In this document: positions 24,357 to 35,469 of the stretch, one piece after another | Layout: each line of letters begins with the position of its first letter | Position numbering within the stretch: the stretch's first letter is position 1 | Source: Codonopsis lanceolata | Taxonomy: Eukaryota; Streptophyta; Magnoliopsida; Asterales; Campanulaceae | Assembly (NCBI GenBank): GCA_013146195.2 | Contig: CM028377.1 | Location: 3,224,001-3,288,000, forward strand | Length of the DNA stretch: 64,000 bases | Direction of reading: 5' to 3' | The notes under the pieces: generated by a model | What the model saw: only the letters and a program-made list of their open reading frames with translations | The model's database searches: none | What the model was told of the DNA's origin: nothing | Made by a program: the position numbers and the translations under genes

Positions 24357-24366
24357 GCGGGGTAAA

Positions 24367-25980
24367 TTAAGCTTCTCTGAATCTTTGGCCGGGGGTGGAG
24401 GTTTTCTTCCTGTCTTTGCTCGAGCGGTAGTTGCCCTCTGGGCTCTGGTCAGCTGGCGTGGTCGAGCTGCCGTGAGCCTTATCCTTATTCTTGGCTTTAT
24501 CAGCCTTGACACTCTCGGTCGAGAAAAATAGATGTGAGTTTGCTAGCAACTCTGCTTTGGAAGCCCCCGGATTCATCGCTAGCATTGTCTTCAGTGGCCC
24601 TGCCCTCATGTTGTTGAGGTAGCAAAAGGTAATCTCAGGGTCACTGGTCACGGTCACTTGTTCGAGCATTTCTTCGAACCTCTTCAAGTAACTGTTGTAG
24701 GATTCGTTATCACCATGCTTGATCTTGGCAAGGTCGAAACGGTTCTTAGGGGTCGGGCCTGCATTGCCGAATTCCTCTAAGAATTTTTCTCGGAGCACCG
24801 CCCAGCTCCCAATGGATCCCCGGGGAACTCTGCCCAACCAGGCTTGCGCCTTTCCCTGGAGAGCTCCCTCGAATGCCCGCATTTTCAGGACCTCCACATC
24901 TGTGACCATTCGGATTTGTGCCTCGAATGATCTGAGTCAATCGCTTGCCCGCGTTTTCCCGAAATACTTGTCGAACTGCGGGAAGATGACCCCTTGCGCG
25001 GGTGGCGCATTTTCAATCTCTTGAGTGAAAGAGCTGCCCTCCAACGGCTTAGTGGCTCCATAGCCGGGCTTGGCCACGGCTAGATTAGCCATTTGCTTTG
25101 CCATGTCCCTTTTCATGGCCTCCATTTTCTCGGACAGCTGTTTCTCCGCGTCCTCTGTTAGTCTGGAAGAGTGGGCTGGGTCTGAATGATCGCCTCGCAC
25201 ATGCGGGCAGAAGGTAGGCTCGCAAGAGGATCCGACCTCCTGTGTGACGCGGGCTTTGTTCTTTGGTCGTTGCGCTTCTGCCTCTACGCACTCACGAATT
25301 CTACGGCGGCCATGGCTCTCTTCCCGAGCATGGTGCTTGTGTCGACGGTGGTGCCGGTGGGAGAGATTTTGACGGTTGTATCTACTCTCAGCCTGGTCGT
25401 CTGCTTGCTTCACCGCCTCCACTCTGTTAGACGGCATGTGAACGACAGAGGGGATCCGTCTGCTCGGAGCGGGCAACTGTTGCGAGGCATGGACATCGCC
25501 AACAGGTGCTGGGTTGCTAAGAGCGGGCAGTACCATATCTGCAACTGGTACTGGAGCATGACCCAAGGCCAGCAGCTGCTGGTTGAGTGCATACATTTTG
25601 TTGTAGTACTCCGCCTGAACTTGCAGAGCAGCAGCTTGTTGATCAGGGTTTTGCCCGGACAAACTCACATGACTGTCCTAACCATTCTCCCGTTGGCGGT
25701 TGAGCTGTATCCTTAGATCTTGAGAGCGGGCATCACGCCTCTCATTTATGACCAACCTGGTATCACGTTGGCTCGCACGGCTTTGACTGGCATGTTGGGA
25801 GATTTGCCCCTCCACATATGGCACCTCATTGCCTTGCGTTGCATGACCAGCAGCCACTTTCTGGTTTCGAGTTTGTACCCCGTGCAGTGCCCTTGGTGGA
25901 GGGTTATTGTTCACAACCTGGTGGCTGCCAGCCTGTTGATTGCTGACGGTGGCATGGTGTTTGCTACCCTTTCCAGCCAT
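24367..25980 (-). pseudogene. Tat-like gag with two in-frame stops
   Basis: The frame opens at 25980 (MAGKGSKHHATVSNQQAG). It stays in one frame to 24367 but is crossed by a TAG at 25678-25680 and a TGA at 24937-24939. The N-terminal half is glutamine- and arginine-rich. The conserved retrotransposon gag domain (PF03732) is in the last third: AFEGALQGKAQAWLGRVP, WAVLREKFLEEFGNAGP, DNESYNSYLKRFEEMLEQV, LNNMRAGPLKTMLAMNPGAS. This is the capsid region. The C-terminus (24367) is lysine- and serine-rich and lacks a zinc knuckle, so the nucleocapsid end may be lost. One frame with only two point stops suggests a recent loss. Confidence 0.82.
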
Positions 25981-26045
25981 TTCAATAAAGAGAAAATGAG
26001 AGTTTTTTACCAGAAAAATCTAAAGTGAAGCGTTGGAACTTCGTT

Positions 26046-26061
26046 CCCGGCAACGGAACCA
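26046..26061 (-). other. Primer binding site, tRNA-Glu type
   Basis: The plus strand reads CCCGGCAACGGAACCA, which equals the 3' end of plant tRNA-Glu with CCA as I recall it. It lies six bases inside the LTR. Confidence 0.75.
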
Positions 26062-26067
26062 AACTGA

Positions 26068-26862
26068 TGTGGCAAAAACACAGCTTGGGTCGTCCTTGAG
26101 TTAGGTAGGATATCTGGGCTTTGGATCACCTTCTTTGAGCCTGTTAAGAACACAAGGGAACCTGAGTGGAAGTGCAAGGCAGGGCCTCGCGAAACCCCTC
26201 CGGCGTGAGAGTAAGTCTCGTGTTTAAGCTTGAAAGCAAATCGACAGAGTATCGAGACTCAAGAAAGTGTGTACCTTGTTAATGATTGTGGAGAGGTATT
26301 TATAGGCCTTCAAGGTGGTTGAATCCGTCTAGGATTCTGTTTCCTTAGTTACCGATCCAATCAAGGAGAGAATCCCTTGATTTTAGGCGAGATAGGCGGC
26401 TGACCGCGTAGATGTAGGAACAGATAAGGCAAGTATCCTGCTCAAGTATGGAAACCTTTGACTTGTCTTGGAGAGCAAGCCGCCGGTGCTTCCGGTACGA
26501 TGTGTGCCCGGGCGAGCAGGGCTCTGCCCGGCTATTCTACTTGCATTGCTTTTGAACTCATCGGAGGTCCGAAGAATGGCCCCTGGTCGGGCGGGCAAGG
26601 CCAATGCTCGACCAGGTATAGACAAAATGAGTCTGATTCCTTTGCTAAGTACGTACCATGCCTGAGCATGGCCCCTGATCGGACAGGCAAGGCCTTTGCC
26701 CAACCTGGTTTGGATGAAGGTTACGCTGCTCGATGCTCGCTGCTTCTATCATCTTGCTCGCTGTGCTGTGGGCCCCATATGCATTATGCTCGTGATTGGC
26801 ACGTGATGCTAACTTGTGCATTGCTCGTGACCGGGCTTGGGCCGGGCATATCATTTTCAACA
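26068..26862 (-). repeat. 5' LTR of the Tat-like element
   Basis: Read on the minus strand it starts TGTTGAAAATGATATGCC and ends GCCACA (795 bases, TG/CA ends). A TATA box (CCTATAAATACC on the minus strand, about 26291-26305) lies about 230 bases before the LTR end. Confidence 0.75.
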
Positions 26863-29355
26863 AATAATTGTATACAAACCATACAAATTTTTATTACAAA
26901 ATATTTCATATCATTTTCTCACATACTTATCCTTACAAAAATACATATATTTCACCATTTTGGCAATGTATTTTGCACATATATCTTTTGATATAGTTAC
27001 TGGTATTTTTATCCCTTTTAGTATCGCCTCAATCACCATGAATACTATTGCACCACAATCATTTGTGCGATGAGCTTATTGCGAACGATACCTAATTAAA
27101 TAATACTGAGATAGAATTACAAGAAACGATGACTAATTAAATAAAACCGAGGCAGGATTGGAAAAAACAATGACTAATTAAAATACACCGAGGCATGATT
27201 GGAAGAAACGATAACTAATTAAAAAACACCAAAGCAGGATTGGAAGAAACGATGACTAATTTTTGAACGTTAACACCGGCGCACAATTTTTAAATTAATA
27301 AACGTGTGTATTTTTAAACCGGTGCTTAATTTTTAAATAATGACACGTGGGTGACAATAATTTATTATTGATTCCTAATTTTATAAACGATGCTTAATTA
27401 ATATATAACACCGACGTTGAATTGCAAGATACGATTCCTAATTAAAAACATCAAGACATAATTGGAGATATATTTAAGAAATAGAAATTAGCAAATCTAA
27501 CGTGCAAATGATTGTATACCGCGTTGGATTTATGAACACAAATCTAACATGTATTTATGAAAAAACCCTAACAGCATGTATTTATCAAACCAACAAGTAG
27601 AATTGGCCAAAACCTCGTCTGTTGGTGATTGAGCTTATGTTGTACATCAAGGTTGGAGGTTGTTAGGATTCCTTCTGTTTTTAAAATCGTAATTAATTTT
27701 CCGATTGAAGTTGAATGAAGAAGAAAGGAAGAAACTGAGTTGAAAGGATGTTTCTTTCGAATTGGAGGCAAATGGATTACGAAAGTTTGGCAAATGGATT
27801 GTTGGAAAACGAATTACGACAGTTGTTATTAAACAGAACATTCAATGGCTAATCTGAAAGCTTCTCAAACTTCTTATCTCATTCAATACGATGGGGCGGT
27901 TGAATTTCAAAAGAGGGTATTTTATGAAAAATATTATTAAAATAGACTTTAACGTTTGAATTAAAAAATATGGTAGTGAAGTGGTTATAATTTTAAAGAA
28001 AAGTAAGCACACTAAATACTTCATATGTTCCTCAAAAAATGTCATATAGAACTTGAATTACATATTAAAAACTTTGTTAGAAAAGATGGAGAGTATAACA
28101 GGATACGAGAAGATATAAAATCGCTAGTATTTTAACTTGAGTCAGATTCGTGCAAAAGAGAGAGCATCCAAGCAGCATCGTCTAGAGCAACTTTCCCAAC
28201 AAATCTTATTCCGCCAATCCCCTACATTAATAATGTAATTGCTAATGTCCACACTTTTCTGAACCAATAAAAGACAATTGTGGTATTAAAAGACAAGTAT
28301 ACCCTTAAAGATTTCAATCGCAAGCACGCTTCCGAGCTTAGGGTTAAAGACGATGCATAATTTTGATACGTCGGAATTTCAATTGAATAAATCACAAAAT
28401 GAACCTGACCAAATGTCCCTTCATGACCCATCTTCAACTAGAGAAGATGCAAGAATTTAAAATTGCAATGCATGATTTTGATGCATTTCAATTTCTAGTC
28501 GGTATGTCACAAATGATTATGAAGAAAAAGAGGAAGAGGATGTAGAAGATGAAGAAAAAAAAGATGAGAAAAATTGAAATAATTCCTTAATAATTAGATT
28601 TTTAAAAATACAACAGCCTTTTACCTATAAAACCTTATCCCATTTTGTTTAGATTTGATGTTACTACATAACAAAATACATGATACACCACATAATTATC
28701 GTATTACTTTTCCACAATAAAAAAACACATTTAGTTAATTACCCTTATTTTTGGTCCTCAAAAAAAAACACCCTAATTTTGTTCAATTTTGAATAACCAC
28801 CGAACTGAATCAAATCAAACCAAATCAAACTAAATCCAACTAATCAATTTAGTTCGATTTTGATCAAAGACAATTCAATTTCGATTTCAAAATATGAAAA
28901 ACCACCTGATTTGATTCGATTCATAGTTTTTGGTATCAAACCAAACCAAATCAAATCAAACCAACATATATATTTTTATTTATTTATAATTATAATATAA
29001 TATATATCATATTAAATATTAACTCTACTTATTTCTAAATAGATACTCAGATTAGGGGTCTAAAGATCATCACCAATACTTACCCCTTTTCCTCATTTTT
29101 GATGCCATAGTTTTTGCTCTAACCAAACCCATATAAGTAATTCATTTAAGAAAATTGCAATTAATCAAATCAATAGAGCACTAGAGAATTATACGAAATT
29201 GCATATCATTTTCACAGATTTGCATTCATCATCAAAACAAATCCACGATATAAGCAACATGCCATTCGATTTCATCAACAAAAACCCTAACACCCAATTT
29301 CAATTGCATTGATGACAACTCAATATCACTTAAATTGAGCCATACCGCAGCCTCC
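26863..29355. other. AT-rich intergenic region downstream of H4
   Basis: No gene is supported. It holds a 41-base tandem repeat (27086-27268), a purine-rich stretch near 28520-28575, and a region of AACCAAATCAAA-type short repeats at 28795-28965 often seen in old transposon tails. H4 transcription ends into its right side. Confidence 0.6.
27086..27268. repeat. 41-base tandem repeat
   Basis: Units begin at 27086, 27127, 27168, 27209 and 27250, exactly 41 bases apart. The consensus starts CGATGACTAATTAAA and contains ACCGAGGCAGGATTGGAAG. Two more diverged units (27388 and 27432, 44 bases apart) follow. Confidence 0.85.
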
Positions 29356-29667
29356 TCAGCCGCCGAAACCATACAGAGTCCTGCCTTGTCTCTTCAAGGC
29401 ATAAACGACGTCCATGGCAGTCACCGTCTTCCTTCTCGCGTGCTCAGTATACGTTACGGCATCACGAATTACGTTTTCCAAAAATATCTTCAGAACGCCT
29501 CTAGTTTCTTCGTAGATGAGCCCGCTGATTCTCTTCACTCCTCCTCTTCTCGCCAACCGACGAATCGCCGGCTTTGTGATGCCCTGAATGTTGTCTCGGA
29601 GCACTTTGCGATGTCGTTTTGCTCCTCCCTTTCCTAATCCCTTCCCCCCTTTGCCTCGGCCTGACAT
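29356..29667 (-). CDS. H4: Histone H4
   Basis: A complete intronless frame of 103 codons, the standard H4 length. It has the acetylatable tail [20 protein letters not shown], the H4 fold core ([39 protein letters not shown]) and the C-terminal [12 protein letters not shown]. The visible sequence agrees with plant H4 throughout, including Ile in GLIYEETR. H4 pairs with H3 in the nucleosome core and is made mainly in S phase. Upstream on the minus strand there is a TATA box, a CCGTCC hexamer and the plant histone octamer CGCGGATC, so the gene looks expressed. It is the only clearly intact host gene in the window and stands alone, without H3 beside it. Confidence 0.98.
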
Positions 29668-29763
29668 TTTTGATGTACAGAGAAACGATACGAATTGTAG
29701 ACTTGATTGACTGATATAGCAAAAATGTTTTGGGCTGATAATTCTGTGGAATTGATTGGTTAG

Positions 29764-29771
29764 TTTATATA
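29764..29771 (-). promoter_or_regulatory. H4 TATA box
   Basis: The minus strand reads TATATAAA about 100 bases before the ATG, followed closely by AACCAATC. Confidence 0.75.
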
Positions 29772-29815
29772 GAAAGGGCCAAGTGAATAATGGCTGTTAG
29801 ATTAGGAAATGTAAT

Positions 29816-29821
29816 GGACGG
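29816..29821 (-). promoter_or_regulatory. CCGTCC hexamer of H4 promoter
   Basis: CCGTCC on the minus strand lies between TATA and octamer. This box is known from plant histone promoters. Confidence 0.6.
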
Positions 29822-29832
29822 CATAAGATTGT

Positions 29833-29840
29833 GATCCGCG
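29833..29840 (-). promoter_or_regulatory. Histone octamer CGCGGATC
   Basis: An exact CGCGGATC on the minus strand about 170 bases before the ATG. This octamer is the known proliferation-linked element of plant H3 and H4 promoters. Confidence 0.85.
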
Positions 29841-30339
29841 AGAATAATATTTTTACTTCATGTAAGCCGTAGATGAATATTGGATAAACGGTTGGGAGTT
29901 GGAAGATGGTTTGAGCACGAGATTCGTGTTTTTTTTAGTTTAGGCCTCAGGGGCGCCGTGCTTTTAGATTTGGCGCTTTTATTTGAATTTCACTTTTTAA
30001 AATTTCAAGGTTAGCTTAAACAAATTACAATTAGTCAAATTGTTTCGTGTCATTCGTTTTTTAAAATAACTTTTGTTTTGACTTGATAGAAAAACTAATA
30101 CTCTCTTCGTCCATAAATTATTGTTTTCGTAGATTTAACGCATAATTTAAGAAAACATATTTAACTGAATTATTAATATTAATTTGATGTATAATTATTT
30201 TAAAGATCATTTGTATGTGACTCATAATTAAAAAAAACAATCAAACAAGATAATTATTTTAGGCAAAAACTTGTGTATGGAGCCCCGTTTATAAATTCGC
30301 GGGTTAATAACTAAACCTGTTAATTTAAATAATGAAAGG

Positions 30340-30432
30340 TTGTTAGATGAGTTGGTAAAGTGTTGACCCTTAAAGCTTTATTAAAGGGCGCTAGTCCACG
30401 GTTTGACTCCATCTAGTGATGATTTTTTTTTT
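30340..30432 (+). other. tRNA-like sequence with A box, B box and T run
   Basis: TAGATGAGTTGG (30344-30355) resembles a Pol III A box and GGTTTGACTCC (30400-30410) a B box; a run of ten T follows at 30423. It does not fold into a proper tRNA by eye, so it may be a SINE head or tRNA-derived relic. A B-box-like GGTTTGAAACC is on the minus strand at 32370-32380. Confidence 0.35.
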
Positions 30433-30643
30433 AAATGTTCATTTCCTCTATTTGCTTGGTGCCCCTCCACTTTCAATGTTTGTTAGCTCCGTACAGTTCG
30501 ACTCCCTCTAGTGATGAATTTTTTTTAAAATGCTCATTTCCTCTATTTGCTTGGTGCCCCTCCACTTTCAATGTTTGTTAGCTCCGTTAGCATCAATTGT
30601 CTTGGGATACTTGACAGATCCTAACGTACTTTGACGAAATACT

Positions 30644-32170
30644 AAATGACACATTTAAAACCAAACGTGACACATTAAAAACACAAAAAAGTGACACATT
30701 TTAATGTTAAAAGTGACACTATAAATGAAAATTTATTATAATTTTTATTAAAATACAAAGTAACACTCTTAAAACTAAAAAGTGACACATTTAATACTAA
30801 AAAGTGACACTCTTAATACTAAAAAGTGACACATTTAATACTAAAAAGTGACACTCTTAATATTAAAAAGTGACACTCTTAATACTAAAAAGTGACACTA
30901 CACTTTCAATGTTTGTTAGCTCCGTTAGCCATCCGTTAGCATCAATTGCCTTGGGATACTTGACAGACCCTCACGGACTTTGACGAAATGCTAAATGACA
31001 CATTTAAAACCAATGTGACACATTAAAAACACAAAAAATGACACATTTTAATGTTAAAAGTAATACTATAAATGAAAATTTATTATAATTTTTATTAAAA
31101 TACAAAGTAACACTCTTAAAACTAAAAAGTGACACATTTAATACTACAAAGTGACACTCTTAATACTAAAAATCGACACTCTTAATACAAAAAGTGACAC
31201 ATTTAATACTAAAAAGTGACACTCTTAATACTAAAAAGTGACACTCTTAATACTAAAAAGTGACACATTTATTTTAATACTAAAAACTGACACATTTAAT
31301 ACTAAAAAGTGACACTCTTCCTTAAATAATTTACCGGACCAAAATGAATCATCTCGTGTTTCAAGTTCATTTTCTACATGCCTAGATCCTGCTCGCTCTA
31401 TTACGAACGGAAAGATAAAAAGAATTAAGGGAAGTATTGAAAATGGCAAGAAAAAGACTACGGATTTTTCTGATTTCCTTCAAGCCAAGGAATTTGGTTC
31501 CAAGACTCCTAATGCTCGGTTATTTTAGACATATTTTCAGTAAATTTTGTAAGTTTGAGTAAGAAACATATAATTTACCTTGAAAAAGTTATGGTTTTGT
31601 ATTTTTAACGATTGACACTTGAGATTATATACATTTCTATGAATGAGAAGATATGTTTCAGTAGTGTTCAATTGGTTATTATTGTTAAAATCACTAGCTC
31701 AAAAGTGACACACTTTAGTCCTAAAAGTATCACACTCCAAGCCTAAAAGTGACACTCTTATTGATACAAATTGTATGATTATAAAAATGAGTTGTTTTAC
31801 CAAAAGTGACGCACTTAATGCCTAAAAGTGACACAATTAATACATAAAAGTGACATACTAAATGTGACACTTATGAATAAAAATTTAAAGATGAAAAGTG
31901 ATTTTTTTTGCCAAAAGTGACACACGTAAAACTTAAAAGTGACACATTCTATGTTTAAAAGTGACACTCTGATTTAAAGTAACTAAGTAAAACTTAATCA
32001 GACCTAAGACAACAATTATTCAAAAGTGACACACTTTTGTTCTCAAAGTGACACACGCCAAGCCTAAAAGTAACACTCCGATTGATCGTAAATGTAAACA
32101 ATGTCAAAATGACACATCTCTGGTAATAAAACTTTAAAAAACAATGTCAAAATGACACATCTCTAGTAAT
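30644..32170. repeat. GTGACAC short-repeat arrays
   Basis: Dozens of copies of AAAAGTGACACNNTTAATACT at about 21-base spacing. A block of about 330 bases starting ACTTTCAATGTTTGTTAGCT (30571 and 30900) is itself duplicated, and a smaller tandem duplication of about 95 bases lies at 30403-30600. Confidence 0.85.
31331..31528 (+). pseudogene. FAR1/MULE-type protein C-terminal fragment
   Basis: An open stretch of 65 codons ending in TAG lies between two repeat arrays. It reads NESSRVSSSFSTCLDPARSI, then TNGKIKRIKGSIENGKKK. The pattern 'L-DP-x-x-S-x-T-x-G-x-x-K-R-x-K' followed by lysines resembles the tail of FAR1-related proteins, which derive from MULE transposases. There is no start codon or upstream DDE or SWIM domain, so it is only a remnant, consistent with a MULE origin of the host element. 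Recognition is from the tail pattern alone. Confidence 0.4.
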
Positions 32171-32604
32171 AAAACTTAAAAAAAAATAATCCTAAAAAGT
32201 TTCGAACCTTAAACCAAGCATGCAAATTTCAACAACTTATGAAATTTGTTGTGAACCATCTCAACATATTGGTTTTTATGATTTTTTTATAACGTATTAT
32301 TAATTTATTATGACCCAGAAATTTATAATTCTCATTAAGAAGAATTAAAACCAAATTACGTAACTATGAGGTTTCAAACCACCGACCTCTGGTCGACCAA
32401 ATCTCGGAACAACAATTTCGTCTATCTAGACAAACTCATGAATGTGATTTTTGTTAATATATTTTGCTATTAACCCACGAATTCTTAAATGAGGCTCCGT
32501 CTTACGGATAAGGATCCGTAAAATCGTCTTACAAGAGACCACCTCATTATTTTAGGGCGAACGAAAAAAGAAAACAGGACAATAATTTGAGGACGAAAGG
32601 ACTA

Positions 32605-34306
32605 CAAAAATATTTCCTACATTTTTGATAAAAAGTTAACTATTCCATTATGAAATATTTTATTTAAAAAGTTCAATTTCACATTTTCCTTTTGAAAAAA
32701 TAATTCTATTTTCTAAACATTTATATTTAAGAAATTACTTTCACTATTTTACAGTTATCTACCTTACTACAAATGTATTTCACTCATTTCAAAATTATAA
32801 TCTTTTTTTTTTTTTGTCAAGCCTGATGATTTCTAAATGCAAATTTGACATATATTTTTCTACTTTCTACAAAATCATAAAGTACACAATTTGTGCTATT
32901 TCATATGGGTTCTTAATGTTTACATAAAAGATTGATGATTTTTTTTAATAATGATAACATAGGCTGTTCATCTCTCCTAACTATATTGAGAGCATATTAC
33001 AGGGACCAATAGCTTTCAACAATCCCAAAATATAATGAATGGAAGACAGAAAGTACAGAGTAAGAGAAAGAACAGTCAAATCAAATACACTCAAATTAAG
33101 TATCAAATCAAACACATCTCATTAAAAATTAAAACCAATAAAATAACTTATTTGATATTCAATTGATTTAAAACCAAAAAAAACTTTCTAGAGTGGCACA
33201 GAATACAATACTTTTACATTCCCCACTATATTTATCTTCATTACTTTAATTTAGGGAAAAGATATTTTTTTGGCTGAAAATTATCAAGAAAAACGATGGT
33301 GGTAAAATTATTCAATCCACTAGAATGCTGCCATGTGGAAAGGGTAGGGGCAGGAGGCAGTCACAGTTGTCGGTCACTTTTTTTTTTTTTTTTGCTTTTT
33401 TTGGGTCAAAACTATGCCGCTTTGAAACCTATAGACCTGAAACATGATCGCTTTTTATATTATGTGTGGTTTGATTTGATTTTAATTTATATCATAAATT
33501 AAATCAAATCAAATCAAATTTGGATATAACTTTTGTTACTCACCGTTCAAAGCCAATATCCAGCCAAGATTTCTTTTAGATATATCGTTTCTATGGTCTA
33601 AGAATAATGCAAAAGGAGATATTGAAATAACAAGCTTGATGGGATACTATAGAATTCATCATACGCGCCAAGGCCATACTTCATTTCAATTGTGACTAAG
33701 CTATAGAGCGATCTAAGAGAGGCGAGTTGATTTCTCAATCTAGCCAACGCACGTTAACTGATCATCGTTCATAATATTTAATTGGTTAGGACGAAGTTTA
33801 AGAAAGGACCCTTATTTAATAACTAAAATTAATATTTAGAAAATATCACGGGTTGCTCCACTTTTTGTAACTCTTAATCGTTAAAGTACATCTTTTTTAT
33901 TTTTAACCGGAAAAAGTCACTTTTAGTGACGAAATTACTACGATACCCTTAATGAACCGTAGGCGCGCTATGGAGGTTATTATTTTTACACCACGATTCA
34001 TCAATTTTATCGTATTATTTTTTACATTGTGGTTCAATAATGTAACTGTTAATCAATTTTTGAACCGCGATTCATTAATTTTTATTGAATTAATTTTGCA
34101 CCGCGGTTCAATAATGTAACTACTAGTCTATTTTTGTATCACGATTCATCAATTTTAGTGCATTAATTTTTGCACCACGGTTCAATAATGTAATTGTCAG
34201 TCTATTTTTGAACTGTGATTCATCAATTTTAGTGCATTAATATTTTTCTCTAATATTTATACATAAGTGACCCAAGTCATAAGATACTCAAGAAATATTA
34301 AGACTA
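32605..34306. other. Intergenic region between MITE and Copia-1
   Basis: AT-rich with no supported gene. It contains T runs (32806, 33367), an AAATCAAATC tract (33497-33520) and a 74-base tandem repeat at 33989-34250. Confidence 0.55.
33989..34250. repeat. 74-base tandem repeat made of two half-units
   Basis: Units start at 33989, 34063, 34137 and 34211. Each holds AACCGCGATTCAT and, about 37 bases later, ACCGCGGTTCAATAATG, so the unit is itself a diverged dimer. Confidence 0.82.
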
Positions 34307-34311
34307 TAAAT

Positions 34312-35180
34312 TGAAAGATTTAAATAGCTAGAATTGTCCCAGAATTGTAAATGCAGTTTCCAATTTAGCTTCTGATGAAGATACAATGAAAGTCACAATG
34401 GTCAAAAGTGTAAAAAACAGTGGAAGACAGATATAAAACAGCAAAAAGGAACACAAAAGTTAACCAAACAATCTACAATCTTATGCTTGTAGATCTAGTC
34501 TCATGGCCAAAGAGATTTCACTAAAAATATGAATTGTTTTACAAAAAATAATGTGAAATTAATCACCAAACAAAACATTCTCACAAAACAACAAGTTTTG
34601 GAGAGCAAAAATCTCACAGAAAAACAAATAGAGAAAACGTGGGAAGAAACAAACAAGTTCCTAAAATCTGGCATGAAGACAAAACAACATCAGCTCTCAA
34701 TGTAGTTCCTAATGCTGTAACATTGGAAGCTACAATGACAATCTGTTCAACGTCTGGAAGAAAGCAGCTTCAGAATTTTTGATTTTCTGCTCTCAGCTTT
34801 TATGTATCAGCTCTTCCTCTCACAATACATACAGCACCAGCCGTTCCAAGTCTTCTATTTATATTGGTGTAACCCTACACACAAGAGAGAACCCAACTCC
34901 AAAAAGGACAAGGATTAGAATTGGAATTAAAAGCAACTTCCTTAATTATTAGATCCTCTTACCAAATTGAAGAGGACTTCAAGACACGGTTGTTTTAAGG
35001 AAGATTTGACCATGGATTTGTTACCAAAATAACTCCTTAAATCTAGGTTCAAAAAACCCAACAATTAGTGAATTATGTTGATACCAAATTTGAAGGATTT
35101 TGTTATCACAACTATCAAAACTTCAAGACCAAGAAAGGAGAGACAAAATCACAATAGGCATGGCCTATTTTACCCTTACA
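34312..35180 (-). repeat. Copia-1 3' LTR
   Basis: 869 bases, reading TGTAAGGGTAAAATAGG to AAATCTTTCA on the minus strand. The PPT (AAAGGGGGAGAT on the minus strand, 35181-35192) abuts it. The TATA box TATAAATAG is near 34857-34868. Confidence 0.93.
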
Positions 35181-35469
35181 ATCTCCCCCTTTGTTGAGCC
35201 TTTCTAATCAAATAACATGACAAGTGTTGCCAAAAATATAACACAACCAAGATCCTTCAAAGCTGCAAATGTTAGAATAACTCCCCTTGAACTAGAAATA
35301 ACTAAAGGAAAGATATTAACAAGGAGAATTAACACAAAGTACTAAGCATGAAATACCACATAACTATTTGAGCAGACCTCCACAAATTTTAGGTTATTAC
35401 AAACCAAAAATATCTTAATGAGCATTCAGAAAAGAAAAGTTCATATTACAAGTTCAGACACATAAGAGA

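Larger units (their letters stand above)
24357..26862 (-). mobile_element. Tat-like Ty3 retrotransposon, 5' part only
   Basis: On the minus strand this is a 5' LTR (26862-26068), a PBS, and a gag that ends at 24367. Pol and the 3' LTR are missing; the sequence stops at the Athila 3' LTR. Gag lineage and the PBS type fit the Tat branch of Ty3 elements. Confidence 0.8.
30262..32545. mobile_element. MULE-like element nested in the Stowaway MITE
   Basis: ATTATTTTAGG occurs on both sides (30253-30263 and 32546-32556), giving a target duplication of about 9 bases as for Mutator-like elements. Inside are inverted repeats: GGAGCCCCGTTTATAAATTC at 30279 and the complement of 32498 leftwards (GGAGCCTCATTTAAGAATTC), both running on into CGNGGGTTAATA. 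The outermost bases match poorly. No transposase is complete; a FAR1-like tail (31331-31528) and GTGACAC arrays fill the interior. Confidence 0.62.
30101..32602. mobile_element. Stowaway-type MITE split by a nested MULE
   Basis: Left end CTCTCTTCGTCCATAAATTA and the complement of the right end, GTCCTTTCGTCCTCAAATTA, form matching terminal repeats of about 28 bases. TA flanks both sides (30099-30100 and 32603-32604), as for Tc1/mariner-type Stowaway elements. Without the inner insertion the element would be about 210 bases long, the normal Stowaway size. Confidence 0.75.

Noticed and set aside
11397..24361. GCGGGG near both ends of the Athila element as a target duplication
   Set aside because: The left copy lies nine bases away from the LTR start, while the right one touches the LTR end; a real duplication would touch both.
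27086..27268. CRISPR-like array
   Set aside because: The repeats are directly adjacent with no unique spacers, and the genome is a plant.
29335..29637. Open frame antisense to histone H4
   Set aside because: It overlaps H4 completely, has no family pattern and is explained by the GC-rich codons of H4.
30340..30432. Functional tRNA gene
   Set aside because: A-box and B-box-like sites exist, but no cloverleaf with paired acceptor arms could be seen.
33296..33502. 68-codon plus-strand open frame
   Set aside because: It runs through a T run and low-complexity AT sequence and has no recognisable motif.
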